Source: Patescibacteria group bacterium
Lineage (GTDB): Bacteria; Patescibacteriota; Gracilibacteria; UBA1369; PNNO01
Direction of reading: 5' to 3'
DNA: 16,176 nucleotides
NCBI GenBank assembly: GCA_024275695.1
Contig: JAJRYP010000012.1
Coordinates: forward strand, 1-16,176
Shown: positions 13,387-16,176 of the stretch, in pieces
Position numbering within the stretch: position 1 is the stretch's first letter
Layout: every line of letters starts with the position of its first letter
Notes under the pieces: model-generated
What the model was told of the DNA's origin: nothing
Database searches by the model: none
What the model saw: the letters and a program-made list of their open reading frames with translations, nothing else
Position numbers and translations under genes: made by a program

Positions 13387-13977
13387 TTAATTCTTAATAT
13401 GAGCTTTAATAAATATTAGTCCTTTGTTTGCGCCCGGGAGCGGCCCTTTTAATCCGATAAGATTATTTTTGACATCAAGATATACGATTTCCACATTCTT
13501 TAATGTTTTTTTCTCGGTTCCCATGTGCCCGGGCAGTTTTTTACCTTTAGCCACTCGTCCCGGTTTGGCGCACGCACCAATGGAACCTGGCTCTCTATGA
13601 TGATGCGATCCGTGTGTTTCAGGCCCTCTTGAGAAGTTGTGTCTTTTAATTACACCCTGGAAACCTTTACCTTTCGATGTCCCGGTTACCTCAACTTTTT
13701 TAATCTCGTTAAATTTATTTAGTCCGATTGAGTCGCCTTTTTTATATTCCTCTCCTTCGTCGATTCGTACTTCTCTTAAAAATTGAAATTGTCGAGTCTT
13801 TTTAGGTTTTTTCAATTTAGAAAAACCGAGGACTATCGCCGGATATCCGTCTTTCTCCATTGTTTTCACTTGAGTAATTTCATTCGGCTCACACTGTACA
13901 ACGGTGATCGGGATCACGCGGCCATCATCTTGAATGATGCGAGTCATACCTAATTTTTTTCCAAGAATTCCCAACAT
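13387..13977 (-). CDS. rplC: 50S ribosomal protein L3
   Basis: L3 initiates large-subunit assembly and its central extension approaches the peptidyl transfer centre. The 196-aa chain begins MLGILGKKLGMTRIIQDDGR and carries TSKGKGFQGVIKRHNFSRGP (100-119), THGSHHHREPGSIG (121-134) and RVAKGKKLPGHMG (141-153), the family signature. The frame is open to an ATG at 14097, but that codon lies between the -35 and -10 boxes of the promoter, so the ATG at 13975-13977 is the start. It is the only gene of the cluster with a Shine-Dalgarno-like AAGG, and this lies inside a hairpin. It is the first gene of the long cluster, parted from rpsJ by 1.7 kb. Confidence 0.97.
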   Translation of the reverse strand: MLGILGKKLGMTRIIQDDGRVIPITVVQCEPNEITQVKTMEKDGYPAIVLGFSKLKKPKKTRQFQFLREVRIDEGEEYKKGDSIGLNKFNEIKKVEVTGTSKGKGFQGVIKRHNFSRGPETHGSHHHREPGSIGACAKPGRVAKGKKLPGHMGTEKKTLKNVEIVYLDVKNNLIGLKGPLPGANKGLIFIKAHIKN

Positions 13978-13993
13978 AACCTTACATAGGTTA
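13977..13993 (-). promoter_or_regulatory. hairpin over the rplC ribosome binding site and start codon
   Basis: TAACCT and AGGTTA form a perfect 6-bp stem with a 5-nt loop. On the mRNA, the 3' arm is AGGUUA: it contains most of the AAGG Shine-Dalgarno-like sequence and ends with the A of the AUG. When folded it would block initiation. It follows the 3' arm of the large leader stem after only two bases. The SD-to-AUG spacing (about 2 bases) is short, so the AAGG may not act as an SD. Confidence 0.5.
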
Positions 13994-13995
13994 GA

Positions 13996-14047
13996 ACGGT
14001 TCAAAGATCTTACTGCCCGTTTCCTTTTAAAGGAGCCCTTAAACCGT
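13996..14047 (-). promoter_or_regulatory. structured rplC leader, 12-bp closing stem with inner hairpin
   Basis: In the mRNA, ACGGUUUAAGGG (14047 down to 14036) pairs with UCUUUGAACCGU (14007 down to 13996): 12 pairs including three wobbles. Inside, UCCUU-UAA-AAGGA forms a second hairpin. It lies wholly in the roughly 95-nt leader between the promoter and the rplC start. The ends of the stem (CGGUUUA and CUUUGAACCG) recur in the rpsJ leader. A role in ribosomal protein autoregulation is inferred from position and structure. Confidence 0.55.
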
Positions 14048-14079
14048 AGAAATAACGTGCAAACTAATGTTGCCGTCTG

Positions 14080-14108
14080 AGTATAGGGAAAGGGCATTTG
14101 GAAGTCAA
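14080..14108 (-). promoter_or_regulatory. sigma70-type promoter of the rplC-map cluster
   Basis: The -35 box TTGACT (14108 down to 14103) and -10 box TATACT (14085 down to 14080) are 17 bp apart. Transcription would start near 14073. The region from -35 to the GGCAACA motif (14074 down to 14068) closely matches the rpsJ promoter. The -35 lies 3 bp from the terminator of the upstream gene. Confidence 0.82.
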
Positions 14109-14111
14109 GAG

Positions 14112-14141
14112 AAAAAGTCTCGTTTTTACACGAGACTTTTT
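14112..14141 (-). terminator. intrinsic terminator of the 14166-14978 gene
   Basis: AAAAAGTCTCG (14112-14122) and CGAGACTTTTT (14131-14141) pair over 11 bp with an 8-nt loop. The T-run is on the 3' side on the minus strand, and the A-run on the other arm makes it work in both directions. It insulates the orphan gene from the rplC promoter just downstream. Confidence 0.88.
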
Positions 14142-14165
14142 GATTTATTTATATATATCGAGTTT

Positions 14166-14978
14166 TTATCCGATTTTTCTCAAAATGTCACGCTTGGTTT
14201 TTCTCCTTTTTGAAGTTGATGAAATTTTCGGCCAGGCTACCGTCCCGTTGAATTGAATGGAAAAATTAACTCTGTTTCCGGACCTTGTTACTTGAACGTT
14301 TACGCCATATTTATTTAACGTGGCGTTAAGTTTGGCTTGAATGGCTTTTGCATCCTGTACGTTATTAATCATGGCTCTGGCCAATCTTCCGCTAACGATT
14401 CCTTGATAGAATCTCTCTGCGATTCGCGCTCTCTTGTCAGCTTGTTCTTGAGATGATCCGCTGAAGCCGACTTCTTTGAATTTTCTCGAAGGCGCAGTTT
14501 CGGTCGAACGTGTCGATGTACTTGCGGTTCTTCTTGCGGCGGCTTCTCGTTCTTTCTTAATTACAGCCATTACAGCCGTACGATTTGCTCTTACTCTTAA
14601 AAACGAGTGTACCTCGCGTGCGACTTTTGAAGGGTTTACTTTTTTATTTCCCAGGTAATATTCCGTGACTGTATCGGTTCCAAGAAGATTATCTTTTTCT
14701 TTTTTTTGCAATTTTACAGTTTTAAGCCACTCCTCAATCATGGCTCTTTGTTTCGCGGGATTCGATTTAACTCTGGAAAATTTACGTGCACTCATACCGT
14801 TTTTTCCTTCCATAATATCTTTGATAAGACTTACGGCAAGCGGCATCATTTGTTGTTTCGGCACTTCCGCGCTTTGGCTTGGAGTATTTCTTGTTTCGGG
14901 GTTGCCGTTTACAAGACGCGCTTCGCGAAACGTAATATTTAAAACATTAAGTCCAAATAAAGAATGTAAATTTTTCAT
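14166..14978 (-). CDS. hypothetical basic protein, unrecognised
   Basis: I do not recognise this 270-aa protein. It is rich in Lys and Arg and has no signal peptide or membrane segment. Residues about 45-110 and 115-150 look helical (LIKDIMEG, RAMIEEWLKTVKLQKKEKDN, VMAVIKKEREAAARR). Residues 148-172 are a Ser/Thr/Arg linker, and another helical stretch follows (ADKRARIAERFYQGI, then AMINNVQDAKAIQAKLNATL). A predicted beta part then comes (GVNVQVTRSGNRVNFSIQFN), and the end KRRKTKRDILRKIG is strongly basic. A nucleic-acid-binding role is possible but not shown. It has its own consensus promoter, a leader of about 23 nt without a Shine-Dalgarno, and its own terminator, so it is a stand-alone unit placed between rpsJ and rplC. 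The intact, well-framed gene argues against a pseudogene. Confidence 0.85.
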   Translation of the reverse strand: MKNLHSLFGLNVLNITFREARLVNGNPETRNTPSQSAEVPKQQMMPLAVSLIKDIMEGKNGMSARKFSRVKSNPAKQRAMIEEWLKTVKLQKKEKDNLLGTDTVTEYYLGNKKVNPSKVAREVHSFLRVRANRTAVMAVIKKEREAAARRTASTSTRSTETAPSRKFKEVGFSGSSQEQADKRARIAERFYQGIVSGRLARAMINNVQDAKAIQAKLNATLNKYGVNVQVTRSGNRVNFSIQFNGTVAWPKISSTSKRRKTKRDILRKIG

Positions 14979-15007
14979 TTTTGTTTTTGTTAATTTTGCA
15001 TTATCTT

Positions 15008-15036
15008 ATTATACCGTAATCAGACCTTTATTTCAA
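15008..15036 (-). promoter_or_regulatory. consensus sigma70 promoter for the orphan gene
   Basis: On the minus strand TTGAAA (15036 down to 15031), 17 bp, then TATAAT (15013 down to 15008), a perfect -10 box. The start point would be near 15001, giving a leader of about 23 nt to the ATG at 14978. The plus strand shows a weaker overlapping candidate (TTGTTA at 14987-14992 and TATACC at 15010-15015, 17 bp apart) that could serve the divergent sanA-like gene. Confidence 0.82.
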
Positions 15037-15048
15037 CCACCTTGGGCC

Positions 15049-15705
15049 ATGTCGATCTCTGTTAAAAAGTTATTTGTAAGCGGATTGCTACTGCTTTTTT
15101 TGATTTTGGTCATATTTGCTTCAATTTTGATTCACGTTCACAATGCAACAGATAAATTAATATATGAAGATGCGGCGATTCCGCGAAAGCCGGTTGCGAT
15201 TGTTTTTGGCGCGCATGTAACTCCATATAATATGCTTCCAAGTGAAGTTCTCGCATATCGAATTATTGCGGCGGTCAATCTTTATAAAACAGGTAAGGTT
15301 GAAAAGATAATTATGTCGGGAGACAATCGTGTTTCACACTATAATGAGCCGGAAGTAATGATGAAATATGCTGCCGGGCACGGCGTACCGGAAGAAGATA
15401 TTGTTATGGATTTTGCCGGTCGTCGAACTTATGATACTTGTTACCGCGCAAAAAAGATTTTTCAGATAGATGAAGCGATTTTAGTTACGCAAAGATACCA
15501 TTTATACAGGGCTTTATATACATGCAATGCTCTCGGAGTGAATTCTGTCGGGATGAATGCGGATAGCAAACCTTTAATAAATCAGACTTTTTACAATATA
15601 CGCGAAATACCCGCCACGCTGTTAGCTGTATGGCAGGTATATATTAGTCGTCCAAAGGCGCAAATTTTTTCCGATGTTACTTCCCGGGATTCACAAGCAT
15701 CTTGA
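15049..15705 (+). CDS. sanA: SanA/YdcF-like DUF218 membrane protein
   Basis: The 218-aa protein has one N-terminal membrane segment (about 7-30, KLFVSGLLLLFLILVIFASI), with the domain probably outside the cytoplasm. The DUF218 domain follows: AIVFGAHV (50-57), the SGDN motif (90-93), YNEP (98-101), DFAGRRTYDT (121-130) and VTQRYHLYRAL (146-156). These match SanA, linked in E. coli to envelope integrity and vancomycin exclusion at high temperature; the biochemical activity of the family is not settled. The frame is open upstream to 14665, but that part is the antisense of the orphan gene; the ATG at 15049 gives a proper membrane N-terminus. There is no Shine-Dalgarno (CACCTTGGGCCATG). It ends in TGA and its last 29 bp overlap the rpsJ end, head-on. 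Confidence 0.9.
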   Translation: MSISVKKLFVSGLLLLFLILVIFASILIHVHNATDKLIYEDAAIPRKPVAIVFGAHVTPYNMLPSEVLAYRIIAAVNLYKTGKVEKIIMSGDNRVSHYNEPEVMMKYAAGHGVPEEDIVMDFAGRRTYDTCYRAKKIFQIDEAILVTQRYHLYRALYTCNALGVNSVGMNADSKPLINQTFYNIREIPATLLAVWQVYISRPKAQIFSDVTSRDSQAS

Positions 15706-16006
15706 TTTCAATATCAACACCGGCCGGTAAAGCCAAGTTTGATAGCGATTCAATTGTCTTTGGTGTGCTCTCCGTGATATCAATAAGTCTTTTGTGAGTC
15801 CTGATTTCAAATTGTTCACGCGAAGTTTTATGTACAAATGTAGATTTGTTTACGGTATATTTTTCGATTTTTGTAGGGAGCGGGATTGGCCCGTTAATAA
15901 TCGCTCCTGTTTTAACAGCGGTGTCGATTATCAGTTTTGCGCTGTCATCAATGATTTTGTGATCATATGCGCGCAGTTTGATTCTGATTTTTTGTTTAGC
16001 AGCCAT
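15677..16006 (-). CDS. rpsJ: 30S ribosomal protein S10
   Basis: S10 is a head protein of the small subunit; in E. coli it is also the NusE antitermination factor. The 109-aa chain has family features: KIRIKLRAYDHKIIDDSAKL (6-25), GPIPLPTKIEKYTVNKSTFV (39-58), HKTSREQFEIRTHKRLIDIT (59-78) and LPAGVDIEIKM near the end. The length is normal, with no tail. In most bacteria rplC follows directly. Here rpsJ is alone: downstream on the other strand lies the sanA-like gene, whose last 29 bp overlap the rpsJ end, and rplC begins 1.7 kb away. I see no terminator after the stop. Its leader holds a terminator/antiterminator pair. The ATG is preceded by AACTCACAAATTAC, without a Shine-Dalgarno. Confidence 0.97.
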   Translation of the reverse strand: MAAKQKIRIKLRAYDHKIIDDSAKLIIDTAVKTGAIINGPIPLPTKIEKYTVNKSTFVHKTSREQFEIRTHKRLIDITESTPKTIESLSNLALPAGVDIEIKMLVNPGK

Positions 16007-16020
16007 GTAATTTGTGAGTT

Positions 16021-16047
16021 AAAAAATACCGGGACTTACTTCCCGGT
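16021..16047 (-). terminator. intrinsic terminator in the rpsJ leader (attenuator)
   Basis: In the transcript ACCGGGA (16047 down to 16041), loop AGUAAG, UCCCGGU (16034 down to 16028), then A and six U (16027 down to 16021). This is a 7-bp GC-rich stem with a proper U-run on the minus strand. It lies 15 bp before the rpsJ ATG and downstream of the promoter, so it cannot serve an upstream gene; it would stop rpsJ transcription when formed. Confidence 0.75.
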
Positions 16048-16085
16048 TCTCAAAGTTTAGAACATGTTTGAAGTGTAAACCGGGA
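16041..16085 (-). promoter_or_regulatory. antiterminator stem of the rpsJ leader
   Basis: UCCCGGUU (16085 down to 16078) is perfectly complementary to AACCGGGA (16048 down to 16041), the whole 5' arm of the terminator plus one base. Forming this 8-bp stem excludes the terminator. A smaller stem, GUUCU (16063 down to 16059) with AGAAC (16050 down to 16046), overlaps the same bases by two to three positions and would favour the terminator state. A further hairpin, UUCGCC/GGCGGA, is upstream at about 16088-16107. Confidence 0.6.
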
Positions 16086-16148
16086 TTTTCCGCCTTTTGA
16101 TGGCGAAGAAAGCCTTAAAAGCAAGACTTAACATTTTGTTGCCCTCTT

Positions 16149-16176
16149 ATTTTAGGGAAGTACGTTTGAAAGTCAA
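16149..16176 (-). promoter_or_regulatory. sigma70-type promoter of rpsJ
   Basis: On the minus strand TTGACT (16176 down to 16171), 16 bp, TAAAAT (16154 down to 16149). Transcription would start near 16142, giving a leader of about 136 nt. GGCAACA follows (16143 down to 16137), as in the rplC promoter. The -35 box touches the window edge. Confidence 0.75.

Noticed and set aside
13978..14097. A 40-residue N-terminal extension of L3.
   Set aside because: The upstream ATG lies between the -35 and -10 boxes of the rplC promoter, and the extension covers the structured leader. L3 normally begins MLGILGKK-like.
14665..15048. The plus-strand frame upstream of the sanA-like gene is open for 128 codons.
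   Set aside because: It is the antisense of the orphan gene on the minus strand, which has its own promoter and terminator. The ATG at 15049 opens a proper membrane N-terminus.
15049..15705. Recoding of TGA as glycine, as in some CPR (code 25).
   Set aside because: No ribosomal protein gene here has an in-frame TGA, and the sanA-like gene ends at its TGA at the normal family length.

Overview
The window looks like a chromosomal piece of a small-genome bacterium of the Candidate Phyla Radiation (Patescibacteria). The reasons are: AT-rich DNA with a compact S10/spc ribosomal protein cluster; no rpmD (L30) between rpsE and rplO, a loss typical of CPR; a zinc-ribbon (type Z) S14; Lys/Ala/Glu-rich C-terminal tails on many ribosomal proteins; and a DUF4012 protein, a family common in CPR and Gram-positive bacteria. 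The standard bacterial code fits: TAA, TAG and one TGA act as stops. The exact phylum within CPR cannot be read from this window.

Layout. Positions 3-1289 (+) hold the C-terminal part of a DUF4012 protein ending in an SbsA-like Ig domain. Positions 1301-1596 (-) hold a maf pseudogene that has lost its middle. From 14108 down to 1758 (-) runs one long ribosomal protein cluster: promoter and structured leader, then rplC-rplD-rplW-rplB-rpsS-rplV-rpsC-rplP-rpmC-rpsQ-rplN-rplX-rplE-rpsN-rpsH-rplF-rplR-rpsE-rplO-secY-adk-map. Positions 14112-15705 hold an insert that splits the S10 operon: an unrecognised basic 270-aa protein (-) with its own consensus promoter and strong terminator, and a divergent sanA-like envelope gene (+). 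Positions 15677-16176 (-) hold rpsJ as a separate unit with its own promoter and a leader that contains an intrinsic terminator with a competing antiterminator.

How the parts work together. The cluster supplies both ribosomal subunits, the Sec translocon channel, adenylate kinase and methionine aminopeptidase. Because rpsJ is separated from rplC by 1.7 kb, each part has its own promoter. The two promoters and start regions are alike (about 32 of 41 aligned columns), and both leaders can form a long-range stem built from CGGTTTA and CTTTGA(GA)ACCG. In the rpsJ leader this stem excludes the terminator. In the rplC leader it is followed at once by a hairpin over the only Shine-Dalgarno-like AAGG in the cluster and the start codon. 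I consider this pair of leaders the most interesting regulatory signal here.

A second theme is a family of short GC-rich elements built on GCGAAGC/GAGCGAAGC. They sit in the four longest spacers of the cluster and also within the coding sequence of several ribosomal protein C-terminal tails. Almost no gene here has a Shine-Dalgarno sequence; starts are instead preceded by AT-rich TTAAT/ATTA tracts.
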